Notes: generated by a model not told the origin, from the sequence alone. DNA of 64,000 bases from Cryptomeria japonica (GCF_030272615.1 NC_081410.1:192839619-192903618), one strand, 5' to 3'; shown: positions 46,931-58,290, numbered from the stretch's first letter. Numbers and translations: made by a program.

Positions 46931-49877
46931 ATGGAGGCTACAAGTTCATCAGGAAGAAAGAGGAGTGTTAAGGGCTCCAAATCCATGTTTAAAAAATCCA
47001 AAACAGCAGAAGTCCCTCGTGCACAGAAACTGAATCGAGATATCATTGATCAATTGTAGTCCCCAGACCCAAAATCAAGGAGGTTGAAACAACATTTGCC
47101 CAGAAAAGACCAGCTTGAGGATAGGTTTAAAGGGGTTGGAGATGTGTGGACAAAGGTGAGAGGTTATGAACTCTTCCTATTTCATTTTCTAAGAAAGGAC
47201 AGAGAAGTGCCAATTTGTAACTTGTGGATAACCAACTTAGGTAAACTAGTTGTTCCAAATGTTTTCGTAAATATTAGATTGATGGAAGTCTTGGTCAAAA
47301 ATTACAATTATGTGAAGAGATGCATTCAGTTTCCAAATAGCGAAGTGTTTATTAGATTTAGCTGTGGCACCATAGATGAAGTTTTTAGCTTAGACCCTAA
47401 CCCTAATGTACCCTTGCCATTTGAAGAACTAGAGGAGGAATTTGTTAAAATGGATACTAGTTATAAAGGGTGGAACTTAGCTTTCCACAGGGTTGAAAAG
47501 GGCATTCTAACCGAAGTGGATGGTCCCCCATTCAACATGGACATTTTCAGACACTGCTTATAGTACACCTATATGTCATGCGAACAAGTTGCAGGTATAG
47601 AGGTCCCTAATGTTGCTAATACTGGGTCGTTGGTGTTAGCAGCAAATGTACAGATGTATGAGCCAAGACCCTTTGATTCTACTACTTATATTGTAGAGAA
47701 ATTACATGAAGGTTTCTTGAACCTCAGAGATAATAGGGAGCCCACTTTCAAGTTTTACTCGTTGTTAATGTATTTGATTTTATTTTATGGAAGATTTAGG
47801 GGTATGTGGCCAATGAATTTAAAATTGAACACATTGGACAGAGCAGGTAAAGAACAACTAGTACAGATGTGCACATCAGTTTGGGATTCACAATATGTGA
47901 AATAAAACTACATCAAGTTTGAAGAGCTAATAGTAAAGCCATTATACCAAATGTACAATGTCCCGTGTGAAGGATCTATTTCCACTGAAGTTAAAATATT
48001 TCTTAGATCTAGTGTTTTTGTTGAAAGAGGTATTGTCAGTCACAACTAGGGCTATTGGTTTGTTCACAAGGATTTGACTTGCTTTAGGATTTATGGTTTC
48101 AAAGGAACCCCATATCTATTGCAAAAACTTGTACCAGACATAATTGCTTTTCTGGAGATTGTGAGACAGTTAAGTGTTTTGAATGCCGAACATTTTAGAG
48201 GTATGCATAAGAAGACTTTCCTACCTAGGACTCTTAGTTTTGAGGATTTTACCATTGTATCAACAAAGACTTATGAAGCCATTGATAGGAAATTGATTGA
48301 AGGATACAATTTGTTCAAATATGTTGGTAGGGTCAATTATGACACTAAGGGATATATTCGCAATTGCAAGAAAATTCAAAATATGGGAAATTATATTCAT
48401 GTTTACTTGGAAGCAAAGGACATGTTTAGAAACATGGAGGAGGAAGAGGCCCAAACAGCCATTGATGAATTAAACAAGAAATTGGAAGAAAAGAAAAATA
48501 GATTGCAAGAAATGTAAACTAAAGAAGAAGAGAGTGAAGGCGAGTCCAAAGAAGTTGAGGTGGTATCTAGGCATCAAGCACCAAACATAGCAGAAGAGCC
48601 GAACTTGCAAGAGAAAATTGTTGCTAGGCTAAACATCCATAGTGATGCAAGATACGATGAGTATTCTTCCTTTGTGTCTGATGATGTTTTTATTAAGTCA
48701 AAAGAATTTAAATCCTTTTTATATAATTTCAAATGGAAAAACCCAAGAGACTCTATCCCAAATGTAACCCCTAAAAAAGAATCAGAATTGTTGGGGAAAC
48801 TAAAGGAAGAAATCAGTTTAGAATTGACCACTATAACCCCTCAAAGGGGAAGACAACTTCTTAGTGAAGTAGGCATCATCATCTTTCCAGGATGGGACAT
48901 GAGTGCATCATTTATTTTTGAGAGCATGTTACATTCAGAGAATAATGATTTTAAATTGGATATTCAAGGGGTAAATGATGTGTATGTCGGCTCTATATTT
49001 GACCAGAATGAAGAGGATTTTCTTTTATGGGCTCTTTACCCTCCAAATAAGAGGCCAAATATCATTGATGTGGATAAAGCCTTTGGTCACATGATGAAAT
49101 TGAAAGTTGGTGAAGTAGATCGCATTGTTATTGTTGATATGGCTATTGATATTTCAAAATTTAATAAAGCACAATTGGTCAAAGTGATCAAAGAAAGAGA
49201 TCAGTACAAGGGATTATATGAAGAATTGCTAAAAAGAAGAGGACAACATGTGCCACAAATCCATGATGGGTCTCAATGGAAAAAGAAATTTGAGGAAGTG
49301 CAACTAGAAAATAAAAGTTGAAAAGGCAAATGCAGAGTGTGAGGGCTGACATAGCCTTTGTTTAATTGACTAAGAGATTTGAAAAATTGCAGGGTTTCAT
49401 TGAAGATTTTTGGGTTGTTTATCAAAAGAATATGGATAATGCAATATCTCACAACTGGATTTATAACAGACTAGGAACTCTATTGCATGATAAGACAATG
49501 GCCAATACAAATGTTGAAGTCATTAAAGGAATACAAAAGCTATTGAAAAAGCATGAAGACTTTGACATAGAATTGCAAAATGAATTTAATAAATGTAAGG
49601 AAATAGTACAACATGGTTTTATAGAATTGAAGACCGGAATGGAAAAATTAAGGTTAAGGATAAATGGATTGTGGAGTGCCAAAGTCTTCTCAGTGCTTCC
49701 CTTAACATTGCCCAGTCTGATGTACTTGACATGACAGAGACAATCGAGCAGATGGAAAACTTCATCACTTTGGAGATTGTGGTCAGAGATATTATCTATG
49801 ATGCAGATACCTACAAATCAGAGGGATATTTGAAGCACATTCAGAAGTATGATCAGATGCTTGGAGACCAGCCATAG
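46931..49877 (+). pseudogene. Unrecognised ~980-codon gene, copy 2 (broken)
   Basis: The ATG at 46931 gives MEATSSSGRKRSVKGSKSMF. The frame is held without any indel relative to copy 1 for at least 372 codons, and to about 49318 in copy 2 itself. Conserved blocks are RGYELFLFHFLRKDREVPIC, LGKLVVPNVFVNIRLMEVLV, SEVFIRFSCGTIDEVFSLDP, YMSCEQVAGIEVPNV, EGFLNLRDNREPTFKFYSLL, TCFRIYGFKGTPYLLQKLVP, DELNKKLEEKKNRLQE (helical), GRQLLSEVGIIIFPGWDMSA and DVDKAFGHMMKLKVGEVDRI. Stops lie at 47057, 47561, 47903, 48047, 48515 and 49319, with frameshifts after that. The C-terminus ends MLGDQP. The stop at 48047 is codon 373, exactly the position of the stop at 16205 in copy 1. No family recognised. Confidence 0.72.
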
Positions 49878-50747
49878 ATATCAAAAGATGTTTAAATATG
49901 TGACTTTGTATTTTATAGTTTTAGTTTGTTAGGGCAGTTTTTAGGTAGTTAGTTTTTTGTTAATTTTAGTTTAATGAAAGGGTATGCCCTTTCATTTTTT
50001 AAACCGAATCCTCATCTATATGTGGAGGATCTTTTAGGAGAGATAGATATCACAAGTTTATAGTTTTTTTTATCAAGACAATCTCTATGCATTTTCTTAT
50101 GAACTTGTTGTCTGGAAGTACCAAGTTGATGGAGGATATGCATTGAAATCAACTGGTTTAAGTATTTTATTTTCAATATAAAGATTCAAGTGTTTCTCAT
50201 TCATGATGGTATCTATCATTTTAATGGATTGATCAGTTCCTTGGATATATCTATTTACATTGGTTTTTTCATTGTACAATCTTATGTTGTTGTAATTAAG
50301 ATTGATTTTCAGTTTGAATATTAGTTTGAAGGATTGGTTGGCAAACTTTGAATTATTTCAAAGTAAATTTAAATTCAGTAAGACTAACTGGATGTCACAT
50401 TTTAATTGCAATTCATATCTAAGCCTTTGAGATGATGGTCTTGTTTCATTAACAAGATGTTAAAACTATCTCTAAGGTTAAACATAGGATTTTTCATTTG
50501 AAATGATGTGAAACTAGTAAGGAATCAAGGCACTGGTCTTTTATTGATTTTATATATTTGAATCAAGTATTTCCAAAGCACGTTTCATTAAGGAATCATA
50601 TTTCTAATTCACACAATCACTACTTTATAAACATTCATTTACAAGCAAGCAGTTACAGTTTTTCAGATAATAAGATCGAGTTCAGGAACAATTGAAATCT
50701 TGAAGTCGCCTAATTTCTTAAATTCACTATAGAAAAGTCTTTAACCT
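49878..50747 (+). other. 3' flank of unrecognised gene, copy 2
   Basis: Alignable with 18042-18925, including the conserved 20 bp palindrome at 49975-49994 and the following TCCTCATCTATATGTGGAGG (the TATAAAT of copy 1 is changed). The 15 bp hairpin of copy 1 is absent. Non-coding. Confidence 0.5.
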
Positions 50748-50805
50748 ACAATTTTAGGTTTTAGATATAGGTTCACCCGCCTTAGTTTAGCGAAACCTAA
50801 ATTGT
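50748..50805. repeat. Imperfect inverted repeat
   Basis: ACAATTTTAGGTTT at 50748 pairs with AAACCTAAATTGT ending at 50805 (one extra T). It starts right where the similarity between the two gene-bearing units ends. Confidence 0.7.
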
Positions 50806-51766
50806 GGGGGAATTTGTTCTATCGATCATTCTCGTTTGTTGGCCAAGACTAATTTGGAATTCATCAAGAGAATTCGCAAAACTCTTTGATTTCCAATCTA
50901 TGGTTTTGGGAACTAATAGCTTCCACGTGGGACTGACAGTTGGAACTGGATATTAGACAATTAGAATAAGTCCAGTAGTCAACAAAAAGTCCGCAACTCC
51001 ACAAAAAGTGAGAAAAATGACCAAAACCTTCCTAGACAGAGAAATATTTTGGGATTTTGCAAGTTTCAACATATGATAATAGCAGGTAGAATGAAGAGGA
51101 ATGACACCAAGATAAATTTGACTGAGGGAGTTCCATTTAAAGATTTCTCAAATCTGTTATATATGATGGGCAAAATAAGGCTATATGCACAAGGGGGCAT
51201 TCAAGCAAAATTTCCAACTGTTAGATTGAATCCCAACACACTCTACAACTAGTGCCAAATTGAACTATGGAAAATTCAAATGCTTATCACCTTATTTGAT
51301 TTTAAAATATTTTTCTATGGATTTGACAAAACTTGGAAGTTGAAGTCTATTTTGTAACACCACTTAGATAAATATGTAATCAATGTTACTTATGTCCCGA
51401 TTCTGGTATAGTAAATAGGGTTTACTTATTTTTTAATTTTCATACAATACTTTTAGCCTTTATCTACCATAATCGATAATTGGAAGATTTTTCAATAACT
51501 AGGAACTGCAGCATTAGGAAAGTAAAGAAAAACAGATAAATGAGAAAATACCGGTAGGATGACAAGCTCAAATTTATGAGACAAACACTCTGAAATGAAC
51601 TTGTCTACAACCAACTTTACATGATTCAAACACACAACCTGCAAGTCCACGGGAATTTATAGGCATGCGAAAATCTACAGGAATTTCACCATCTCCAATA
51701 GTTTGATACCCTCCAAACTATAGAATCAATCCTTCAATATCACCTACTAGACAACCCAATTTGCAG
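50806..51766. other. Unassigned region before the RG-rich exon
   Basis: A 67-codon + strand frame at 51049-51252 (FCKFQHMIIAGRMKRNDTKI...) looks protein-like, but I cannot identify it. The - strand near 51600 also shows a short protein-like run. Nothing else is supported. Confidence 0.25.
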
Positions 51767-51891
51767 AGGTTGAGGCTAAGGAAGAGGCTGAGACAAAAGA
51801 GGTAAAGGACACGTTGAACCCGATTTTCAAAGGCAGAGGCAGAGGAAGAGGCAAAAGAAACAAAGGAATTGGCAAAGGCAGAGGAAGTTGA
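51767..51891 (+). pseudogene. Orphan terminal exon with RG-rich tail
   Basis: After a good intron acceptor (AATTTGCAG) the frame reads EVEAKEEAETKEVKDTLNPI, then a Lys/Arg/Gly tail built of GRGRGRG and GKGRGS units, ending in TGA at 51889. The acidic-then-RG layout is typical of C-termini of RNA-binding host proteins. No upstream exon can be identified in the window, so this is probably a gene fragment. Confidence 0.45.
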
Positions 51892-52089
51892 GAGTTAATT
51901 TAATCCATCGCGCATGGTTTTCAAATGAACCTGTGCTTTTCTTTTCTTTTTAATAATGCATGTGGTCGTCAAAATTCCAACTAACACAGGCTTCGTCGAA
52001 AAACATCATTGGCATCATCGTCAGCATTTCAACGTTATCAGACATTTTTTTTCTTTAAATCATATTTGATCACAGAATGCCTTGTCTAT

Positions 52090-53062
52090 CAGAATTTGAG
52101 GCCAAATGTATTAGTGTGTTATTTGTGGTACATGTTTATATCCCAAACCTTGATTCTTTGGGTTTTCATGTGGCAAAACAGGTTCTAGTCTTCCTTACTT
52201 TTGTAGTCTCAATCCTATGGTGCCATCATACCTGTGTTTTTGTAACATCTTTAAGTCATTGCCATATTGATGTAGACGTAACCTAGGTACGGTCATGTCA
52301 TCTTCTTCTCTGTATATCCAGTGATTGACAACTTCACTTAGATATTCTTCTTGTAAGTCTCCCCATCTAATGAAAGAGCATGAATCTGAGTACTTCACTA
52401 TCTATTTTCCTTTATCTTGTTTCATTGTTGTGTTCGAAGGCTTCCCAAAAGACCTGGGATAAATAGATGATTTTTTGTCATTTGAGGTACTCGAAATGGA
52501 ATATTCTCCACAACCAACTTCCTTAATCTACAAAGATGTGGTTGGTGTATTTTTTTGTGTTTCTCTTATTGATAATGATTCCATTTGTAAGTGAAGTGGG
52601 GCTTCTTGATTGTTTGGTACTTGATTGTTTGTGCTTGCCCTTAAATAATTATAGTGTTGAAAAGGTTTTGGGTCACCATGGATAGTGATCTCTATGCCAT
52701 TTTATGGGAACTTCACACATTGGTGTAAATTTGATGGTACTGCTTGCATGGTATGTATCCATGGGTGACCTAATAGCATATTGTACCCCAATTCTTTATC
52801 TAGGACTTGAAAGGTGATGTCTATTGTAACTGGTCCCACTTGTACTAGTAAATTCACCACACCCTTAGAAGGGTGTTCCTCGACATCATAGGCTTTGATA
52901 TTGATTCTCTTGGTAGAATCAATATAATGTTCAAAATATCCCAAATCTTTTATCAAATGTAGTGTGTATATGTTAAGGCCAGCTCCACCATCTATAAGCA
53001 CTCTTTGAACCTTCTTTTAGTGAACCAAAGCTTCTAAGTGCAAGGGATCATTATGCATGGGT
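52090..53062 (-). pseudogene. Tat-type aspartic protease and linker fragment
   Basis: From 53062 the - strand reads DPLHLEALVH, a stop, then VQRVLIDGGAGLNIYTLHLI, where DGG(A/S)G is the active-site triad of Tat/Athila proteases. LGYFEHYIDSTKRINIKAYD, VQVGPVTIDITFQVLDKELG and YNMLLGHPWIHTMQAVPSNL follow. After about 300 bp with stops comes the linker up to a G-patch-like LGYKHVPQ near 52130. The RT that should follow is missing. The protease is the part absent from the element at 6.5-10.8 kb, but orientation and distance show these are two separate copies. Confidence 0.8.
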
Positions 53063-53099
53063 CAATTTGTAGGCAATGTGTGGTTAAAATGTGGGGGAT

Positions 53100-54699
53100 A
53101 CATGCACCTGCAAGAAAACACAAATCACATACACACACATGAGACATTACGTTAGTGAAATCAAGAGATTGAAAATCCAAACTAATCCAATTGTTAGTCC
53201 AAGAAATATCAAGATTGCTAAGCCTATCCCATGCTCCTCTATCTCTAAAGATCTCTAAGATTCAAGGTGGCCCTCACTTGGAAGAGCACTTGATCCTCAA
53301 GATGACAACCTAGAGAACGATTTATGAATTATGGTTCTAGGATCAAAATGACTACAGCTAAGATCCTAGCTAAGATGAGATGATGGATAAAGATGCAAGA
53401 TGCAAGATAAAGATATGAAATGAGTTCCAAATTGAAAGATTAAGTGAACTAATTAGGCTGATATGAGGATGAGATATGATTATATGAATTAGGATAGCGA
53501 GATATTCTAACATGTATAAACAAACTAAGCTATAATGCAACTAAGATGGCCTAAATGCTTAGTGATGGGGATTTAGCTCCTTGATAACCTGCACGACACA
53601 ATTAGACTATAGATTGGATGCAATAGAAGTGGATGGATTCTTAGATTGAAGAAATGGGCTCTATTTATAGAGAAAATGGAGAAATCGATGGTTGAGATTG
53701 AGCAATATCAACAAGGGCTAGGATTGAAAGTTATCAATCCATGTGAGGGATTCAATCCAATCCCAAGTTGACAAATGTCACCTTGAGAGGGATTGAGAGA
53801 TGCTAAGAAAGCATTAGATACTAATTGATCATGTTAGGGAAGGACTCAAGGGGTGACATCACTGGATAATGCTTTTATCCAAGGAAGCAGGGTATTGTCC
53901 AAGAGGTAAACTCTTGTGCAAGGATAAAAGATGGTCAAGTGGACAACCATCATGGGTTAGGGGTGTGGTCTTGTAAGAGGCATTAAATGCCTTTTGAAGA
54001 CTTTGGAGGCTAACTTGCTCCAAGAGGAAAACCACTAGTGGTCTAGGGGACAACTTTGTAAGAGTCTTACAAATTTGGGGTATTCAACAAGTTACCTTGT
54101 TGAAAGGAGAAGGTCTTAAATGCACTTTGAAGACTTTCTCTAAATTTGGGGAAGTGACTTCCCCAAATTTAGGGATTGGATATGATGAGGAGAATTGGGC
54201 TAATTAATGGAGGATTAGAGGGATTCTAGAAGAAATTAGGAGGGCAAGTGGGGAATGTAGGATTTGGCAAGTGGGTGAGGGAAAATAGGAATTTTAGTAA
54301 ATTAAAAAGATTTAATTTAGCCAAAAGAGGATTCAACTTGAATTTGTAGGATTTTGCAAGTGGGGGAGGATTTACAAATAAATTTTTATTTAGTTTAGAT
54401 GCAAAGGAGATTTTAATTAAATATAGATTTAATTAAAATGGGAAAGGGAATAAATTGATATTTTTAATTAATTATGAATTTAATTAAAATGGATAGAGGG
54501 GGGGTATTTAATTAAATGGCTTGGATAGAATAAAGGTATATTAATTTAATCTTAATTTAATTAAAAATGTTAATTAGAAGAATAGGGATATTAATTAAAT
54601 CTTAATTTAATTAATAGGTGATTAATGATGATCAAATGAATAAAATACATTTAATTAGTTGTGCCAGTTTTAGGTGTCTACATTTTTTCCCTCTTTGAG
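53100..54699 (-). repeat. Probable Tat-type 3' LTR with polypurine tract
   Basis: On the - strand a purine tract (complement of TTTTTTCCCTCTTTGAG, 54683-54699) is followed directly by TGTAGACACC (starting at 54682), the normal junction between polypurine tract and 3' LTR. It runs left through AT-rich sequence with TTAATTAAAT repeats. The other end is not determinable; 53100 is a guess. The adjoining region to the right would be the 3' non-coding part of the same element. Confidence 0.45.
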
Positions 54700-55109
54700 T
54701 TAACGTGTGACCACATGTTGATTCAAAGAAAACATTTAATTTATCGTACAAATTTTTTGATATAATTTTGTTACCAGAATTGTCGATATGATGCCCCAAA
54801 TATGAAGAATTGATTTGATATGAAAAGTCGACAGGAAGATGGTGTTGATATGAAACTGATATAAAATTGATGTCGATATTCCCCCTCGAGAGATAAATTG
54901 AGAAAATTATGATTTCTGGGGCAGTGTTGCAATGTAGTACAGTTTTCAAAAGTTGGATGATTTGAATTGTTAAATTTTTTATATTTATCTACTGATAAAT
55001 TTTATTAAAAAGAATATTGAAGAAATGAGGAAGACTAATGTGGGCATAGCACGTACATGCCCCACACGTCCACCGAGGTCATGTTGGTATGAATCTTCAT
55101 TGTCAATAT

Positions 55110-55430
55110 GGTTCAAAGGTCAATATGGGTCTTGATTTAATATGGGTCTTGATCCGATATGGGTCCTGATTTGATATAGGTTCCGATTCGATATGGGTCA
55201 TGATTGTTGATATGGGTCCTAATTCGATATGGGTTATGATTGTTGATATGGGTCCTGATTTGATATGGGACTTGGATTGATTTATTTTGATATGGAACTT
55301 GGATTGATTGATTTCAATATGGAACTTGGGTTGATTGATTTCGATATGGAACTTGGATTGATTGATTTCAATATGGAACTTGGATTGATTGATTTGTAAT
55401 ATGGAACTTGGATTGATTGATTTTGATAGT
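55110..55430. repeat. GATATGGGTC (~20 bp) and 27 bp tandem arrays
   Basis: The left part (to about 55262) repeats a degenerate 20 bp unit such as GATATGGGTCCTGATTTGAT. The right part repeats a 27 bp unit (TTGGATTGATTGATTTC followed by AATATGGAAC) about six times with few changes. The two arrays share the ATATGG core, so one may have grown out of the other. Confidence 0.85.
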
Positions 55431-55849
55431 AATATGATATCCAGGGCCTTTGGACATTGATTTGTTCTGACTGATGATTGGTTCTAACTTATATCATTGA
55501 TTTTCCTTTGGATCAGCATGTGGTCACACATGTGCATGATGATATGATATGAATGCAGCGATTTTGATTTTTATGAGCTATATGATATGCTTTTAATCTA
55601 TATGACTTTTGCAGATAATGATGCAGATGATGGGATGTGTGTTTTTTTTTATTGTTTTGTGATTTACATGCTTATATGATGTTTGTAATGATACTATATG
55701 TTTAGAAGGTGATATGAAGATGATGGTTGGATTTGATGAATGCAGATGTTTCTAACATGTTTTGTGGTTTTGTGTGTTGTGGAATAATGCGATCTAGCAT
55801 TCTACATGTTGTTGATATGATATGCTCATGTGTGGGGATAATGATATGA

Positions 55850-56240
55850 TTAATTATATGGATTAGATTGATAAGATTGATCAGAATTGATAAGATTGAG
55901 GTCAAGTTTGGTTTTGGGAATGACACCTCATGTATAAGACAAAGATAATCAAAGCGTCTAGTTTCAGGAACGATATATCATGTATAAGACATGATCAAAA
56001 TGTCTGGTTTCAAGAAAGATACATCTTGTATAAGATGTGATAGAATGGATCAGATGAAATGTATTGATAGAATTGATAAGATTGAGATCAAGTCTGGTTT
56101 CAAGAATGACACCTCTTGTATAAGACAAAGATGATCAAAGTGTCTGGTTTCAGGAACGATATATCCTGCATAAGACATGATCAAAATGTCTAGTTTCAAA
56201 AAAGATACATCTTGTATAAGACATGATAGATGATAGTTGG
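55850..56240. repeat. 186 bp tandem duplication with internal subrepeats
   Basis: The phrase TAAGATTGAGGTCAAG at 55891 recurs as TAAGATTGAGATCAAG at 56077. Each unit holds three subrepeats of about 45-50 bp built on TCTGGTTTCAGGAACGATA and TGTATAAGACATGATC. Confidence 0.85.
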
Positions 56241-56593
56241 AAGAATGATGAAGATATGAAGGTGAAGAAAGATTCCATGATGATGCGATAGATATGGATG
56301 TGTTGGATGCAATGATGAATGTGACTAGATAATGATGATGAGATGTATCTTGAAAATGAGATGTATGATATGATATATATCTTGAAAATGATGTGTAAAT
56401 GATAATGATAATGAAATGATACTACTAAAAGATTAAAATGATATGCAACCTAATGCAAAATGAAGATGATAATGATGTGCAACTAATGCAAAGTGTAATA
56501 TGCATTCTCGTTCTCAATGTTGCCATCTGTTGTGATCAAAGTCCCAGTGCTTCCTTTGTTTTCATCATCGGGCTTTGGTTTGTTGAAATTTGA

Positions 56594-56740
56594 TACAAGC
56601 ATCATGGTATAATTGAACCATAACGACCTGAGTATAACTTACATGAGTTTTTATTTTGCAAGACAGTACAAGCATCGAGGTATAATTGAACCAAGACGAC
56701 TTGAGTGTTGCTTGCATAAATAAACAAGAGTTAACCTTTG
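56594..56740. repeat. 74 bp direct duplication
   Basis: TACAAGCATCATGGTATAAT starts at 56594 and TACAAGCATCGAGGTATAAT at 56668. The following TGAACCA(T/A)(A/G)ACGAC phrases also match. Confidence 0.75.
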
Positions 56741-57860
56741 TTTCATACAAATCCGAAATGTCCTTAGTGATATGCCACTTGATTGCTTCGTAGGACAAAT
56801 TTGCATGGTAAAAGACTTCACTCATAGATAGCAAACAAATAAAACATCACAATCCTTCTTTGCTTCTCTAGTCGTTGAGACATATTTGAGTCACTTAGGA
56901 GATATGATAAGCAAAAATTAACAACCATAAGTAAGCATGCATGCTATTGGAAATGTATTCTTGTCAAGTAGCACCTCTCTATTCTTTCATTTTTCTTAAA
57001 TTCTAGTCTTTTAGTGTTTTGTTTTATAACAGATCAGTGATAAACACTGAAGTAGATTTTTGTAACCAAAGAAATAAAATTAGGCTAGAGAGCCCACAAT
57101 GTGCTTACAATTCTCATGGTTTCTTGTAGGGATAGCTGAACTTAGTTTAGCTAAATATTTCTTTTTGGTGCTTTTAATAAAAAACAATACAACTTTCATC
57201 ATTTCTATGATGGTTAAAATGAACCCCATGCCTTTTTGGAGCAACATCTCCAATAGTTTAGAAAACATTGCAATGAAGGTTTAAAAGGAATCATTGTTCT
57301 TCATGTCTTCAAGGTGATAGGTATATGCTCTCCCCTTTTTTGGGTGATCAAAAAGCTAGACCCACCTTTTTCATGCTTTATTGCATTTTCTGCATTAGGA
57401 TAACACCTTTATAAGGCATGCCTCCCAAGTAGCTTATAAGGCCAAGTGAGAGGGAATGACCTAAGTGGAAACGGCTAAAGCCAAGTAATCCAAGCCACTA
57501 TAAATAAATGTGTATGTAATGAAAATCATATGCAATGAGTGTTACATGTTGTCACAATAGCGTTATGTCTCCCTTAGTGCCTATATGGTATGTTAAAATT
57601 TGTAGAGAGTAACCTCTACAGACTAGGAGGCCTCCCTCAACGGAGTGTAAAATGTTGTTGATTGTGACCACTCAAACAGGACCCTTTCTAAACACCTTAG
57701 AAATTAGAACCCCAACTGAGTCAATAACCAGACAGTTGGATTATCACAGTGCAATGGTGGGGAATAATCCACCCCCAAGTCACTCACCATATATCTCCTA
57801 GGATAAGGGGCCAATTGAGGAGAAATCTTCTTTGGTCTAATTTCTGGAAAAGAGCAAAAA

Positions 57861-58183
57861 AATGGGCACACCCTAGGGTGTGACAGGGTTGTTTGAGCTG
57901 ACGGAGTATCAAGTTGTGGGTTGTGGTAATACTTGTGACCTTTTGACCATTAGGAGAGTTTGTTTAATGTGTTATCGATTGATCAATTATAGTGAAAACA
58001 ATATGGGGTTTTGAAAGAGACTCGAACATTCATGAGAATTTGAAAAAGTTCTTTAAACAAGTATTCTTTTTGTGTTATTCTTCTTTTTGATGTGTCTGTT
58101 GTGTCCTTTGCTACATTTCACCAAATTCAAATATTTTAGAAAATACCAAAAACAACATGGAATCTCAACCAGGTTTAGTCAAA
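57861..58183. other. Unassigned non-coding stretch
   Basis: No gene is visible. It precedes the Gln/Asn-rich reading frame and may be its leader. Confidence 0.3.
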
Positions 58184-58290
58184 AACATCAACAAGATCAA
58201 ATCCCTCAAGAAAGTCAAGTTTCAACATCAACAAGATCAAACCCCTCAACAAAGTCAAGTTTCAATATCAACAAGATCAAAACCTCATAG
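58184..58290 (+). repeat. 40 bp tandem repeat
   Basis: AACATCAACAAGATCAAA starts at 58184, 58224 and, as AATATCAACAAGATCAAA, at 58264. Because 40 is not a multiple of three, each copy is read in a different frame. That explains the overlapping short Gln/Ser-rich ORFs here. Confidence 0.9.

Larger units (their letters stand above)
46260..50747 (+). mobile_element. Unclassified gene-bearing insertion, copy 2
   Basis: The same three-part unit as at 13736-18925: motif array, ~980-codon gene, 3' flank. The two 3' flanks stay alignable to AAAAGCCTTCAAC (18920) and AAAAGTCTTTAAC (50745) and then diverge completely, which places the right edge. The left edge is uncertain. No LTRs, inverted termini or target duplication were found. 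Confidence 0.5.
54700..57860 (-). other. Repeat-rich non-coding region, probably Tat 3' non-coding
   Basis: No ORF of substance. It contains three separate tandem arrays (listed individually) and lies immediately upstream (- strand sense) of the polypurine tract at 54683. The GTCTGGTTTC...TATAAGAC phrases link it to 4.9-5.1 kb. From about 57240 to 57860 I see nothing identifiable. Confidence 0.45.

Noticed and set aside
19781-50747. One giant CACTA element including the second gene-bearing unit up to 50.7 kb
   Set aside because: No right-hand terminus was found, and the unit has a paralogue outside the CACTA element at 13.7-18.9 kb, so it is treated as separate.
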